NCBI GenBank assembly: GCA_002348585.1
Contig: DEBO01000076.1
Coordinates: 1 to 6,380 of the forward strand
Length of the DNA: 6,380 nt
Source: Alphaproteobacteria bacterium UBA2954
GTDB taxonomy: Bacteria > Pseudomonadota > Alphaproteobacteria > Puniceispirillales > Puniceispirillaceae
Reading direction: 5' to 3'
Below, piece after piece: positions 6,265 to 6,380 of this stretch. A program made the translations under genes and the position numbers. Position 1 is the stretch's first letter. Every line of letters starts with the position of its first letter. The notes below the pieces were generated by a model. The model had not been told where the DNA came from. It made no database searches and saw only the letters and a list, made by a program, of their open reading frames with translations.

Positions 6265-6380
6265 ATGCTCAGCCCTGCTGAACAGCAAAAATCAGATTCT
6301 GATAATGGGTCAGACTGCCTTTCTGCTAGAGAAGAAGAAAAGCACTGGACTTGTCTTTACCCTCTTCATTATCCTGATGG
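6265..6380 (+). CDS. Unrecognised protein, N-terminal fragment, cut by window edge
   Basis: An ATG at 6265 opens a frame that stays open to the end (38 codons), preceded by a good purine-rich site, AGGAAGGG (6247-6254), ten bases upstream. The start is polar and acidic/basic (about the first 26 residues, with EEEK at the end), followed by HWTCLYPLHYPDG, which looks like the start of a folded domain. There is no signal peptide or membrane segment. I do not recognise the family from this fragment. It is divergent from hpt with 70 bases between the starts, so the two may share a control region, though no clear promoter boxes stand out there. The ribosome site and the lack of a gene on the other strand make a real gene likely. 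Confidence 0.5.
   Translation, partial: MLSPAEQQKSDSDNGSDCLSAREEEKHWTCLYPLHYPD

Noticed and set aside
6291..6303. ATCAG-ATT-CTGAT small hairpin
   Set aside because: Five pairs within the partial right-edge ORF with no associated signal.
1..6380. CRISPR arrays, tRNA/rRNA genes, transposases or attachment sites
   Set aside because: I saw no spaced direct repeats, cloverleaf-like sequence, transposase motifs or flanking repeats anywhere in the window.

Overview
The window looks like chromosomal DNA from a marine alphaproteobacterium. It is intermediate to slightly AT-leaning by eye, with tightly packed genes and bacterial Shine-Dalgarno sites. The best clue is a gene for the DMSP lyase DddP (M24 peptidase fold), which is typical of roseobacters and SAR116-type bacteria. 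The moderate base composition fits a SAR116-like (Puniceispirillales) source better than a GC-rich roseobacter. This placement is an inference from gene content and was not tested by a search.

Layout: (1) Positions 1-2383 (+) hold the last codons of a probable LivF-type ATPase, then livH and livM, the two permeases of a branched-chain amino-acid type (HAAT) ABC importer. (2) Positions 2384-2585 are noncoding, between convergent genes. (3) Positions 2586-2996 (-) encode a small single-domain rhodanese. (4) Positions 2997-3134 are a divergent control region with two short dyads. (5) Positions 3135-5630 (+) hold acuI (acryloyl-CoA reductase, YhdH family) and dddP, separated by a 177-base gap with a terminator-like hairpin, an inverted repeat and a palindrome. 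(6) Positions 5652-6194 (-) encode hypoxanthine phosphoribosyltransferase, convergent with dddP. (7) From 6265 (+), an unrecognised gene runs off the right edge.

Functionally, the core is dddP with acuI. DddP splits dimethylsulfoniopropionate into dimethyl sulfide and acrylate. After acrylate is activated to its CoA thioester by an enzyme not in this window, AcuI reduces toxic acryloyl-CoA to propionyl-CoA, which enters central carbon metabolism. All six DddP metal ligands and the proposed catalytic Asp are present at exactly the expected spacing, so the enzyme looks intact. The rhodanese next to acuI could take part in sulfur handling, but nothing in the sequence ties it to DMSP. The Liv permeases and Hpt look like ordinary neighbours.

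I found no wholly unknown system. The noteworthy points are the dddP-acuI pairing, the non-ATG start of dddP, and the structured control regions before acuI and dddP.
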